The notes below the pieces were generated by a model. It had not been told where the DNA came from. It searched no databases and was given only the letters and a program-made list of their open reading frames with translations. 64,000 nucleotides of DNA, taken from contig NZ_JAFIMU010000002.1 of the NCBI RefSeq assembly GCF_017302985.1, positions 124,001-188,000 of the forward strand, given 5' to 3'. The translations under genes were made by a program, and so were the position numbers. This document shows positions 1 through 9,274 of the stretch, piece after piece. This DNA comes from Corallococcus macrosporus (GTDB lineage Bacteria; Myxococcota; Myxococcia; Myxococcales; Myxococcaceae). Within the stretch, counting starts at the first letter, position 1. Each line of letters starts with the position of its first letter.

Positions 1-735
1 CGTCATCACGCCGGGCACGTCCGTCCACAGCGTCAGCGGCGTGCCCAGCAGCACGGACAGCACCGCCGCCGTCTCGTCCGCGCCCTCCACGCCCAGCGTC
101 GTGGAGCGCCCATCCAGCGCCACGCCCCGTCCGCCCGCGTGCAGCGTCAGCCGTCCCTCCCACGAAGGCCGCAGCGTCGCCACCCGCGCGCGGGTGTGCT
201 CGCGGTTCACGCGCGCCTGTCCGGGCTCGCCCTCCGTCACCGTCCAGTCCGCCGCGTCCACCTCCAGCGACGGCACGCCGCGCGCCCCCAAGAGCCGCGC
301 CAGCAGTGCCGCCGTCAGCCGCTCGCCGGTGCCGCGCACCACGTCCTCCAGCGCGGGCCGCCGCTCACGCACCAGGCTGGCGCCATCCAGCGCGCGGCGT
401 GCGGGCTCCAGCAGTGACGCCAGCGTGCGTGCGCCGTCCGCCTCCACCGACGTGGAGCCCGGGGGCGCGCCCAGCCGGCGCTCGGCCTCCTCCAGCATCA
501 ACAGGCCCCGCGCGAGCAGCCCGTCCAGCTCCTGCCGGGCCAGCGTGGAGTTGCCCTTCAACGCGATGGACAGCGCGGACTCCAGCCCCGCCGCGAGCCA
601 CGGCGGCGACGACACGATGGCGGCGCGCGTGTTGCCCGCGTCGCGGCGTGACAGGTGCGTGGCCACGGACGCGAGTCCCTGGGCGGTGTCGAGCAGGAAG
701 GGAGCGTAACGGGTGATGCTCACTGGGGCGGTCAT
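1..735 (-). CDS. Aspartokinase-like domain protein, N-terminal part (probably of an aspartokinase/homoserine dehydrogenase fusion), cut by window edge
   Basis: An open frame runs from an ATG at 735 to the window edge without a stop, giving about 245 residues that begin MTAPVSITRY. The end of the visible part, LTLWTDVPGVMT, matches the IWTDVDGVYT region of ThrA-type aspartokinases, and GERLTAALLARLLGARG matches GEKMSIAIMAGVLEARG. The usual N-terminal KFGGTS motif is not visible and the GRNGSD loop is altered to LGVEGADETAA, so the kinase domain looks degenerate. The start overlaps the metX stop by 4 bases (ATGA), so the two are co-transcribed. The likely job is homoserine supply to MetX, with a homoserine dehydrogenase domain expected outside the window; that part is inference. 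Confidence 0.7.
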   Translation of the reverse strand, partial: MTAPVSITRYAPFLLDTAQGLASVATHLSRRDAGNTRAAIVSSPPWLAAGLESALSIALKGNSTLARQELDGLLARGLLMLEEAERRLGAPPGSTSVEADGARTLASLLEPARRALDGASLVRERRPALEDVVRGTGERLTAALLARLLGARGVPSLEVDAADWTVTEGEPGQARVNREHTRARVATLRPSWEGRLTLHAGGRGVALDGRSTTLGVEGADETAAVLSVLLGTPLTLWTDVPGVMT

Positions 736-2078
736 GAGGTCTTCCGGGCGCGGACGCCGGCAGGGGAGAAGAGGCGATCGTCGCGGCCCAGGCCCGCAGG
801 CAGGGCGAGCGCGCGGATCAACAGGGGCGCGAGCGCGTCCCATTCGATGAGGAAGCCGTCGTGGCCGTGCACGCTGCACAGGACCGCGTGCTCGGCATGG
901 AGTCCCTGCGCGCGCAGGCGCCGGGACAGGTTCTTCATGTGCTCGGGAGGAAAGAGGACGTCCCGGTCGATGCCAACGGTCAACGTGCTCGCGCGGATGC
1001 GGCCCACGCCGGGACCTCCGTTGGCTGTCGGCACGCGCGTGAGGTCGTGATGGTCCATGGCGCCCAGCAGCGCCAGGTAGGAGCGGGCATCGAAGCGCGC
1101 CTCCAGCTTCGCGCCCTGGTGCTCCAGGTAGCTCTCCACCGGATACAGCGTGCGCGACGACCACGCCTGCGGACGCGGCTGGAGCGCGTCCAGTCCGGCC
1201 TCCGCGCGATAGGTGAGCGTCGCCAACTGGCGCGCCAGCTCCAGGCCGCGCCGCGGAGACTCGGGGTACTCGGGGTCGAGGAGCAGGGCCTGCCGGGCCA
1301 CGTGGTTCCAGCCCACCACCCACGCGGACGCGGCCTCCGCCGTCGCGATGGGCACCATGCGCTGGAAGCGCTCCGGCGCGAGCGCCGCCAGGCACAGCAC
1401 CACCATGCCGCCCAGCGAGCCGCCGGTGACGAGCGCCACCTCGTCCACGCCCAGCGCGTCCAGCGCCGCGAGGATGGAGCGCGCCTGGTCCCACGGCGTG
1501 AGGGTCGCGGGCAGGCTCCGCTCGTCCAGGCGCAGGTCGCCCTTGGGCAGCACCGGCGAGGGGCCGAAGCGCGTGTCGTCGGTGCGCTGCGGGAAGCCCT
1601 CGTCGGCGGGGCCGAAGGTGCCGTAGCAGGAGCCCAGGTTGTTGAAGCACAGCAGCCGCACGCGCGATGGGTCCAACGGCCGGCCATGCCCGATGACGGG
1701 CTCCCACCAGCCGCCTTCACCACCGGCGTGCATGTCCCCGGTGAGCGCGTGCACCAGCAGCACGGTGGGCACCGCGTCCGGTGTGCGGCGGGGCCCGGTG
1801 CGGCGCGTGCCGCGCAGCTCGGAGGCCGCGTCGCGCAGTTCGGAGGCGGACCTGCGCACCACGCGCAGCCGGCCTGCCCGTGTCGCTTCGTCGGAATGCA
1901 CGCGGGCGCGCGACTGCAACCACGCGAGGTCCTCCGGGGGCCCCCACCACCAGCCGCGCACGAGGTGGGGCGCCACGCGGGCACCGGCCTCCAGCGGCAG
2001 GTCCGGCAGCGACAAATCAAAGACGCGCGGGGTCTCCGCGCGCGGGGGCACTTCCTGGCCAGGCCTCACGGGTCGCAT
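732..2078 (-). CDS. metX: Homoserine O-acetyltransferase
   Basis: This is an alpha/beta-hydrolase-fold acyltransferase that acetylates homoserine with acetyl-CoA in methionine synthesis. LLVHALTGD, FNNLGSCYGTFGP and the nucleophile elbow TGGSLGGM (Ser221) are typical of MetX. The C-terminal SVHGHDGFLIEWDAL carries the catalytic His. At 448 residues it is longer than the usual roughly 380, because of an Arg-rich insert at about residues 57-101 before the core. It lies 4 bases after metY and overlaps the downstream aspartokinase-like gene, so metY, metX and that gene look like one operon. MetX-family members can use succinyl-CoA; acetyl-CoA is favoured here because the neighbour is an O-acetylhomoserine sulfhydrylase. 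Confidence 0.93.
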   Translation of the reverse strand: MRPVRPGQEVPPRAETPRVFDLSLPDLPLEAGARVAPHLVRGWWWGPPEDLAWLQSRARVHSDEATRAGRLRVVRRSASELRDAASELRGTRRTGPRRTPDAVPTVLLVHALTGDMHAGGEGGWWEPVIGHGRPLDPSRVRLLCFNNLGSCYGTFGPADEGFPQRTDDTRFGPSPVLPKGDLRLDERSLPATLTPWDQARSILAALDALGVDEVALVTGGSLGGMVVLCLAALAPERFQRMVPIATAEAASAWVVGWNHVARQALLLDPEYPESPRRGLELARQLATLTYRAEAGLDALQPRPQAWSSRTLYPVESYLEHQGAKLEARFDARSYLALLGAMDHHDLTRVPTANGGPGVGRIRASTLTVGIDRDVLFPPEHMKNLSRRLRAQGLHAEHAVLCSVHGHDGFLIEWDALAPLLIRALALPAGLGRDDRLFSPAGVRARKTS

Positions 2079-2082
2079 GGCG

Positions 2083-3779
<1,697 letters not shown>

Positions 3780-4706
3780 ATGAAGTCCTTCCACCGTCAT
3801 GTCCTGCTGGCCTGTCTGTTTCTCTCTGCGTGCTCCAAGCCCGCGCCGCCCACGTCCGTGAACCTTCGAAAGACCTTCCGCACGCAGTTGAAGGTGGAGC
3901 CCGAGCAGCGCATTCCCGCGCCCACGCCGCGAAAGGAGCTGTTCGAACTGGTGCGCTATCCCGCGCCGCTGGGCACGAACGCGGCCTACGTCACGCCCGT
4001 GCGGGAAGGCGCGAAGCGGCCCGCGGTGGTGTGGATCCACGGTGGCATGGACTTCGGGATCGGCGCCCTGGCGTGGGCGCATTCGTCCCGGAGCAATGAT
4101 CAGAGCGCGCGGGCGTTTCGTGAGGCGGGGCTGGTGTTGATGCTGCCGTCCTTGCGAGGGTCGAACGACAACCCGGGCGCGCGTGAGTACTTCCTGGGCG
4201 AGGTGGATGACGTGGTGGCCGCCATCGACTTCGTGGCGCAGCGCCCTGACGTGGACCCCGCGCGCATCTACGTCGCGGGCCACAGCACGGGAGGCACGGT
4301 GGCGCTGATGGCGGCGGTGCTGTCGCCGCGCTTGAAGGGAGCCTACGTGTTCGGCCCGGTGCACGACGTGTCGGAGTACGCGCACTACGTCCCGCTGCTG
4401 GGACAGGCCCGTGGGCCGGAGCTGTGGATGCGCAACCCGGTGAGCTACGTGGAGCACCTGCGCGTGCCCACGCAGGTCATCGAGGGCTCGGACCACGGGA
4501 ACATGGACGCATTCGAACCGCTGCGCGCGGCGGCGAAGGGCGCACCGCTGTCGTTCCTCGCCGTGCCGGGTGCCACGCACTTCAGCGTGCTCGCGCCCGT
4601 GACGGAGCTGCTGGCGAAGCGGCTCATGGAAGCGAAGGCGGACGCGCCCACGGTGATGCTCACGGACGCGGAGGCCCGTGAGGCCGTGGCCGCTGAGCAG
4701 GAGTAG
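3780..4706 (+). CDS. Alpha/beta-hydrolase lipoprotein (prolyl-oligopeptidase/dienelactone-hydrolase-like)
   Basis: The 308-residue protein begins with a lipoprotein signal ending LFLSAC, so it should be lipid-anchored at the outer face of a membrane. The body is an S9/dienelactone-like hydrolase with an oxyanion region VVWIHGGMDFG, nucleophile elbow AGHSTGG, acidic region EGSDHGNMD and a likely catalytic His in VPGATHFSV. The ATG at 3780 was chosen because it starts the signal peptide; the longer frame upstream runs through the met leader. Substrate is unknown. Its stop directly abuts a remnant of the former end of the convergent GST gene at 4707. Confidence 0.8.
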   Translation: MKSFHRHVLLACLFLSACSKPAPPTSVNLRKTFRTQLKVEPEQRIPAPTPRKELFELVRYPAPLGTNAAYVTPVREGAKRPAVVWIHGGMDFGIGALAWAHSSRSNDQSARAFREAGLVLMLPSLRGSNDNPGAREYFLGEVDDVVAAIDFVAQRPDVDPARIYVAGHSTGGTVALMAAVLSPRLKGAYVFGPVHDVSEYAHYVPLLGQARGPELWMRNPVSYVEHLRVPTQVIEGSDHGNMDAFEPLRAAAKGAPLSFLAVPGATHFSVLAPVTELLAKRLMEAKADAPTVMLTDAEAREAVAAEQE

Positions 4707-4742
4707 TCAGCGCACGTTCGCGTTCGCGGAGTAGGGCGGCAC
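4707..4742 (-). pseudogene. Detached original 3' end of the GST gene
   Basis: On the minus strand 4742-4707 reads VPPYSANANVR followed by TGA. The intact GST gene 2.75 kb away has VPPYSANAHVFRDSP at its C-terminus. This piece is therefore the ancestral last codons of the GST gene, left next to its old convergent neighbour when the intervening DNA was inserted. Confidence 0.75.
4713..4742 (+). repeat. Left 30-bp direct repeat flanking the insert
   Basis: This 30-bp stretch matches 7497-7526 with one mismatch, and its last 24 bases (4719-4742) are identical to 7503-7526. It lies in the old GST 3' end. The repeat is compatible with a site-specific attachment core or a long target duplication. 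Confidence 0.8.
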
Positions 4743-4769
4743 TGTGCTTGACCCGCCGGGCCAAGCACA
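4743..4769. repeat. 27-bp imperfect palindrome at the left islet junction
   Basis: TGTGCTTG at 4743-4750 is inverted as CAAGCACA at 4762-4769, with CCCG/CGGG between them and a single mismatched pair. It begins at the first base after the left direct repeat. It may be an element end or a recombinase site, or simply part of the transposase remnant. Confidence 0.5.
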
Positions 4770-5658
4770 CCTGAGGAGTGGGTGAAGGAACGGACAGGCG
4801 TAAGGCTGCCGGTGTCCCCGCGGCGCTGGGTGCGTCACGCAAATGGGAGCTGGCGCTGGAGCAGTTGGACGACGCGCTGAAGTGAGGCGTGCGTAAGCAC
4901 GTCGTGCTGGCGGATGCGGGGTATGGCAACTGCCGTGAGTTCCGCGAAGGCCTCACGGCGCGAGCACTGCCTTACCTTGTCGGAGTGCCAGGGCAGCACA
5001 AGGAGTGGCCGCCAGGAGCTACGCCGCACCGTCCGGTGAAGAAGGCGGGCGAGTACGGCCGTCCCCGGACGCGCTTTGTCGACGGCAGCGGCGTGCAGCC
5101 TTGGACGATTGAGGAGCTTGCGCGCAAGTTGCCCGAAGAAGAGTACCGCCGTGTCAGCTGGCGCGCCGGGAGTCGTGGCAGGCAGGCGTCCACCTTCGCC
5201 GCGGTGCGAATCCAGGTCGCTAAAAGCCACGTCATCCGCAATGCACCAGGTGCACCCGAATGGCTGTTGTGTGAATGGCCGCAAGGGTAATCCGCGCCGA
5301 CGAATTTCTATCTCTCGTCATTGCCGGCAGAGACGCCCCTTAAACGCCTCGTCACCCTGGCGAAGCTGCGCTGGCGCGTCGAGCGTGACTACCAGGAGAT
5401 GAAAGGCGAAGTGGGGCTGGACCACTTGGGGGCACCTGGAGAGGCTTTCACCATCACGCCACGCTCTGCATTGTGGCCCATGGATTCCTCGCTCCGTCGA
5501 TCGCTTTTCCCCCGGAGGAGGATTCCCTGGACGATGCCCCAGGTGCGTCGGCGGCTTCTGCAGTTGCTGCTGCGCCGCCGCGACCATTTTTCGCTGTGCC
5601 TCCGCAGACTCGGCGCTCGCGCTCCTCCTCGAGGATCGTCACGAATCTGATCAAATAG
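4750..5658 (+). pseudogene. Decayed IS701-like DDE transposase
   Basis: Several frames give consecutive pieces of one transposase: PEEWVKE and then KWELALEQLDDALK near 4770-4880, a stop, then a 133-codon piece at 4889-5290 with VLADAGYGNCREFREGLTAR. A further piece at about 5321-5430 has LKRLVTLAKLRWRVERDYQE and EVGLDH. A last part near 5490-5560 resembles LRRSLFPRR in yet another frame. ADAGYG with an Asp and the late RWRVERDYQEMKGE (catalytic Glu) are hallmarks of IS701/IS4-type DDE enzymes. Internal stops and frame changes show that it is dead. No terminal inverted repeats could be paired with confidence. Confidence 0.75.
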
Positions 5659-5660
5659 TA

Positions 5661-6719
5661 TCAGCCCCGCGCGAGCAACTCGAGCTCGGCGAACATGCCC
5701 GTCGCGGTTGCGAGTTGCAGCCGCGTCTCTGTCGACGCCCGCCGCCACCCCAGGTGTGTTCGCGCCACGGACTGACGTACTGCTCTATCCAAGTCTCCAG
5801 CAACAACTGCATCGAAGATGTTGCGGCTCAGACCCGTCCGGATGCGAATCTCATCGAACGCCATACCATTGTCGGTGTGAAGTTCGTGAGGGTAGAAGAC
5901 GGTGCGTGACTGCACGATAAAAGGCTCTTTTTGTAACTTGCCGATGCCAAGCACTGTTGAGAGTTCCCGGACACGTTCGGCAGGCGGACCTTTCATCTCA
6001 TTTTCTTTAAGGGCCACCGCGTTTCCCTCTCGACGTAGACCGAGTAAGTGCAACGCCGAGGCGACATTCGCGCGAGCGGCGGCGACCGCTAGGTTATCAC
6101 CCCCGTTTCCCTGATTGCGCTCGCCCTCTGCTAGCTCAATCTCCGGGTCGATGATTTGGCAGAGAGGCTTCCCGCCGCCGTGCTGAGGAATATAGACGCC
6201 AGCGACGAGGCTCTGCCCCAGGGCGTAGGGAGGGCCGACGCGCATGTTCTGCTTCTGAGGGATACCGTTGTTCAGGAGCTTGTAGAGGGTGCTCGGTGTC
6301 TGGGTGCCCTTGCATTCGATGATGTGCGCCCGGCCCTTGGTGTCGACGGCGACAAAGTCGGGACTTTTGCGCTGCCCTTTCTTCTGGGATGGCTTCAGAC
6401 TGAAAGCAGGCGTGTTGAGCGTCTTCACAAGGTACTGCGTGTGGGCGAAGTAGATGGTGTCGAGCGCTTCGAAGAGCAGAAGCGTAGTGATCCCCATTCC
6501 GAAGTCGTCGCTCAGCACCGTCTTCTGGTGAGGATCGAGTTCTGTCCACTCATGCCGGAGGTGCAGGAGTGGGCCCTTGTCCAACGCAGGCAGATAGCGC
6601 GCGCATGCCCAGCTGTTGTCGAACTCGAAGCCGAGGGCAAGAGGTGGTGCCGTGAGAAGAGCAATGAGCACCAAAACCTCACGCATGTCTACAGGGACGA
6701 GCTGTTTGTGGAGCGACAT
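5661..6719 (-). CDS. Putative PD-(D/E)XK nuclease, islet cargo
   Basis: This 352-residue protein has no family I can name. SPDFVAVDTKGRAHIIECKG (Asp121, Glu135, Lys137 from the ATG at 6719) has the D-(X)n-ExK layout of PD-(D/E)XK nucleases, often found in restriction enzymes and toxins. The N-terminal stretch DMREVLVLIALLTAPPLALG is hydrophobic and could be a core helix or a weak membrane segment. The start is uncertain: ATG 6719 and GTG 6749 both lack a clear ribosome site, and ATG 6686 is possible. It follows the 160-residue gene after 175 bases on the same strand. Composition is atypical. A DNA-cutting role is inference from the motif. Confidence 0.6.
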   Translation of the reverse strand: MSLHKQLVPVDMREVLVLIALLTAPPLALGFEFDNSWACARYLPALDKGPLLHLRHEWTELDPHQKTVLSDDFGMGITTLLLFEALDTIYFAHTQYLVKTLNTPAFSLKPSQKKGQRKSPDFVAVDTKGRAHIIECKGTQTPSTLYKLLNNGIPQKQNMRVGPPYALGQSLVAGVYIPQHGGGKPLCQIIDPEIELAEGERNQGNGGDNLAVAAARANVASALHLLGLRREGNAVALKENEMKGPPAERVRELSTVLGIGKLQKEPFIVQSRTVFYPHELHTDNGMAFDEIRIRTGLSRNIFDAVVAGDLDRAVRQSVARTHLGWRRASTETRLQLATATGMFAELELLARG

Positions 6720-6894
6720 TATCTTGGGGGGACCGGTTTCGCGCCCCACGAACTCACGTCCACATTGACCAACAGATGACGAGACACCGACACAGTCACC
6801 TCACGTCGCTAATGCGATCCGGTCATTTCCCAGAGGTACTACAGTATTTCGAGAGCGCTCCTTCGCGGCAGGCGCCCGAAATGATCGAGTAATA
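6720..6894. other. A+T-richer spacer between the two islet genes
   Basis: This spacer of 175 bases shows no open frame of merit. It is visibly richer in A and T than the chromosome around it, for example around 6835-6900. It could hold a separate promoter for the nuclease gene, but no clear boxes stand out. Confidence 0.4.
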
Positions 6895-7377
6895 TTAGCG
6901 CACCGGAAATGGCGACAGCTCTTCGAGCAGTCGCTTGGCCATCTTGAGATCCAGTTTCTTTGGTCCGTGTTGGAGCCCACCAACGAACGGTTGGAAATTA
7001 CCTGGCCCGTGGATCAGGTCGACGAGATTACGCAGCAGCGGTCCAGCATTGTTTGGGGGGAAGTAGACGACTTGGCAGGGCCAGCCTATCGGCCATCTTC
7101 GCTCGCGAGTAAGAAGGTCGTTGAAGAAGTAATTGTCAACCGTCCTGTTTGCTGGCATCTGCAACAACTTTACGGCCCCCACGACTCGCCCGCGCTGGCC
7201 TTCATTTTGGTACACATCATCGGTCCCCTCAGGGATGTAGATGGCAATCATGTCATCCGTGCCGAGGAGGTCATCGACCATTTCCTTTAACTTGACTCCG
7301 GCCTTCGCGGGGACCGCAATGTGTTCCTGCTCGGGACCCAGCCCAAACATCGCTTCAAGGTAGCGAATCGTCGCCAT
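6895..7377 (-). CDS. Unknown 160-residue protein, islet cargo paired with the nuclease
   Basis: The start is ATG 7377 because GGAGG sits 7 bases upstream; the frame extends a few codons further but lacks such a site. The protein begins MATIRYLEAMFGLG and has no membrane segment. A beta-rich centre with MIAIYIPEG, GRVVGAVKLLQMP and WPIGWPCQVVYFP loosely recalls PUA/EVE-type folds, in which a strand of the form GxxxGxxxV precedes a long loop. That resemblance is weak and unverified. It lies upstream of the nuclease gene and may be its partner, a specificity subunit or an immunity factor. Confidence 0.5.
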   Translation of the reverse strand: MATIRYLEAMFGLGPEQEHIAVPAKAGVKLKEMVDDLLGTDDMIAIYIPEGTDDVYQNEGQRGRVVGAVKLLQMPANRTVDNYFFNDLLTRERRWPIGWPCQVVYFPPNNAGPLLRNLVDLIHGPGNFQPFVGGLQHGPKKLDLKMAKRLLEELSPFPVR

Positions 7378-7410
7378 GTTTAATCCTCCAGAGGCAGACA
7401 CGGACGGGAC

Positions 7411-7479
7411 TTAGGTGTTCGCGGCCGCGTGAAGATCCTCCTCGCTCAAGTATTCTACTGCGCCTCGCTCCGTTTCCAT
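7411..7479 (-). CDS. Possible 22-codon ORF overlapping the GST stop
   Basis: ATG 7479 overlaps the GST stop as TAATG and opens a 22-codon frame beginning METERGAVEYLSEED, ending 33 bases before the ATG of the 160-residue gene. It could be the remnant of a longer islet gene, a coupling peptide, or chance. Only the overlap and its acidic composition support it. Confidence 0.25.
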   Translation of the reverse strand: METERGAVEYLSEEDLHAAANT

Positions 7480-8114
7480 TAAGGGCTGTCCCTGAACACG
7501 TGCGCGTTCGCGGAGTAGGGCGGCACGGGGCCCAGGAAGCCGGGCTGGGCCTTCACGCGCTCCAGCCACGCGCGCACGGATGGGTAGGGCACGAGGTCCA
7601 CGCCCGCCTCCGGCGCCAGGTGCGTGTACGCGTAAAGGCAGACGTCCGCGACGGTGTAGCGCTCCGCCACTAGGAACGGGTGTTTGCCCAGGTGCCGCTC
7701 CAGCGTGGCCAGCGCGCGCTCGCCGTTCTGGATGCGATTGCGGAGCACGTCGGACTCTGGCGGCTGCCGGCCGGTGAGGAGCCAGAAGCGTGCGGTGCCC
7801 AGGTTCGGCTCCACCGCGTTCTGTTCGAAGAACATCCACTGGTGCACCTGCGCCCGCGCGAAGCGGTCCTCCGGCAGGAACCGAGTGCCCTCCGCGAGGA
7901 ACAACAGGATGGCGTTGGACTCCGCGAGGAACCGCCCGGGCTCCGGCTCCAGCACCGGGATGCGGCCGTCCGGGTTCTTCGCGTGGAAGTCCGCCGTGTG
8001 GCTCTCCCCAGCGAAGATGTCCACCGGCACCAGCTCGTACGCGACGCCCAGTTGGTTCAGCAGCGTGCGGACCTTGTAGCCATTCGCGGAGGGGAGATAG
8101 TCGTAGAGGCGCAT
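7479..8114 (-). CDS. Glutathione S-transferase with a C-terminus replaced by the islet
   Basis: The 211-residue protein has an N-terminal thioredoxin-like domain (YDYLPSANGYKVRTLL, NPDGRIPVLEPE, LAESNAILLFLAE) and a C-terminal helical domain with YTVADVCLYAYTHLA. These are the hallmarks of a GST that conjugates or reduces small electrophiles with glutathione; the Ser in PSANGYK is the likely catalytic position. The last residues HVFRDSP come from the inserted DNA. The ancestral ending ANVR remains at 4707-4742. The change lies outside the fold core, so the enzyme is probably still active. Confidence 0.88.
   Translation of the reverse strand: MRLYDYLPSANGYKVRTLLNQLGVAYELVPVDIFAGESHTADFHAKNPDGRIPVLEPEPGRFLAESNAILLFLAEGTRFLPEDRFARAQVHQWMFFEQNAVEPNLGTARFWLLTGRQPPESDVLRNRIQNGERALATLERHLGKHPFLVAERYTVADVCLYAYTHLAPEAGVDLVPYPSVRAWLERVKAQPGFLGPVPPYSANAHVFRDSP
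7497..7526 (+). repeat. Right 30-bp direct repeat flanking the insert
   Basis: This is the partner of 4713-4742, inside the present GST reading frame. It encodes VPPYSANAHV on the minus strand. DNA between the two copies differs in composition from the surroundings and holds mobile-element remains. Confidence 0.8.
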
Positions 8115-8223
8115 CCGGGCTCCAGCAAGAGGATGCGCGCGACGCTATCGACCGGCCTTCTGCCCTCGCACTCCGCTTCTTGCGATGGAATCACCGCGAG
8201 AAGCGGAGCAGGGAAGACAGCCG

Positions 8224-9216
8224 TTACTGCGCGGTGGCCTCGTTCCACACTTCCGTGACGCGGCCCACCTGGTCGAACGCGCAGTGCGCAGCGCCCGCGA
8301 TGACCTTGTCGTTCACCGGGAACTGGAGCCCGGTGAGGTACTGCTCCGCCGCCTGGATGTCCTGGAGGAGGTAATCCTGGTCGCCGTACGTGAAGTAGAA
8401 CTTCGTGCCCGCGCGCAGCGCCGCGTTCGACGCGTCCCAGTTCATGCTGCCCGACCACGGCTTCTCACCGCCGCAGCTCAGCGCGTAGACGCCCGGGTAG
8501 CGGTCGCCGTAGCGCGGCAGGAAGCTGGCCGTCAGCTGGATGGAGCCACCCGACGAGCCGCCGAAGAGGATGGGGCCGTCCTGGATGTCCCAGCCCTTGC
8601 GCAGCGCCTCGATGAGCGACACCAGCTCCGCCGCGTTCTTGCCCTCCAGGTCGCGCGCCTCGATGGGCGCCTCCGTGGTGCAGTCCGTGCGCTCCGGCAC
8701 CGTCCACCACGCGCACTTGTTGGGCGCGAGCGCCGTCACGTAGAGCGTGTTGTGCCCGTACGTCCAACCGCCGTGCGTGAACAGCGAGCGCGGGTTGTTG
8801 CCGTTGTACGTGGCCGCGCCGTCACCGTGCAGGTAGATGGCCAGCCGCATGGGCCCGGGCGCGATGCCCTGCTTCGGCTCGATGTACTTCACCTCCGTCG
8901 CGCCCACCTGCGCCACGCAGTACGTCAGCGTGCCCGCATCCGTGCTCACCGTGCCCGTCTTGCTGCACGCGAGCTTGCCGGAGCCGTGCGAGCTGCTTGT
9001 GCCCGCGTCCGTGCCCGTCCCAGCGTCCGTGCCCGCGTCGACGCCGGTGCCCGCGTCCGTGCCCGCGTCCACGTCGGTGCCGGCGTCCACGTCCGTGCCC
9101 GCGTCGCGGCCCGCATCCGTGGTGGAGGTGCCTGAGTCAGGCGTGACTTCATCGGGGTCGTCGGAGCACGCGGACAGACCCAGGGCGAGAACGGCGGCGA
9201 GGAGGATGCGGGACAT
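8224..9216 (-). CDS. Secreted esterase lipoprotein with a TDAG-repeat linker
   Basis: The product starts MSRILLAAVLALGLSAC, a lipoprotein signal, followed by a low-complexity linker of TDAG/VDAG repeats at about residues 30-75. The rest resembles carboxylesterase/PHB-depolymerase-like hydrolases, with YLHGDGAATYNG near the oxyanion site, a nucleophile elbow FGGSSGGSI and a terminal region AGAAHCAFDQ with the likely His. The signal peptide fixes ATG 9216. It is divergent from the P450 gene over an 87-base gap. Substrate is unknown. Confidence 0.78.
   Translation of the reverse strand: MSRILLAAVLALGLSACSDDPDEVTPDSGTSTTDAGRDAGTDVDAGTDVDAGTDAGTGVDAGTDAGTGTDAGTSSSHGSGKLACSKTGTVSTDAGTLTYCVAQVGATEVKYIEPKQGIAPGPMRLAIYLHGDGAATYNGNNPRSLFTHGGWTYGHNTLYVTALAPNKCAWWTVPERTDCTTEAPIEARDLEGKNAAELVSLIEALRKGWDIQDGPILFGGSSGGSIQLTASFLPRYGDRYPGVYALSCGGEKPWSGSMNWDASNAALRAGTKFYFTYGDQDYLLQDIQAAEQYLTGLQFPVNDKVIAGAAHCAFDQVGRVTEVWNEATAQ
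8995..9135 (-). repeat. Short tandem repeat encoding the TDAG/VDAG linker
   Basis: Imperfect 12- and 18-base units built on GTGCCCGCGTCC (plus strand) encode TDAG-type linker repeats between the lipobox and the esterase domain. Such surface-spacer repeats are common in myxobacterial lipoproteins and prone to slippage. Confidence 0.6.
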
Positions 9217-9261
9217 GGTGACTCGAAGGGGGAGGAGGCAGCGCCTCTGTTCAGGAGCCAG

Positions 9262-9274
9262 TATACCGGGTATA
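9262..9274. promoter_or_regulatory. 13-bp palindrome between esterase and P450 genes
   Basis: TATACC-G-GGTATA is a perfect inverted repeat in the 87-base divergent gap, 30 bases before the P450 start. It is A+T-rich against a G+C-rich background, which suits a repressor operator or a -10-like element. No regulator gene is adjacent. Confidence 0.35.

Larger units (their letters stand above)
4743..7496. mobile_element. Inserted genomic islet of 2.75 kb in the GST 3' end
   Basis: The segment between the two direct repeats contains a decayed IS701-like transposase, a PD-(D/E)XK nuclease gene and a small partner gene. Its right two thirds have noticeably more A+T and less codon bias than the genes around it. 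No integrase is present, so mobilisation must have been in trans or the enzyme has been lost. That it is horizontally acquired is inferred from composition, boundary repeats and the split GST end. Confidence 0.7.
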
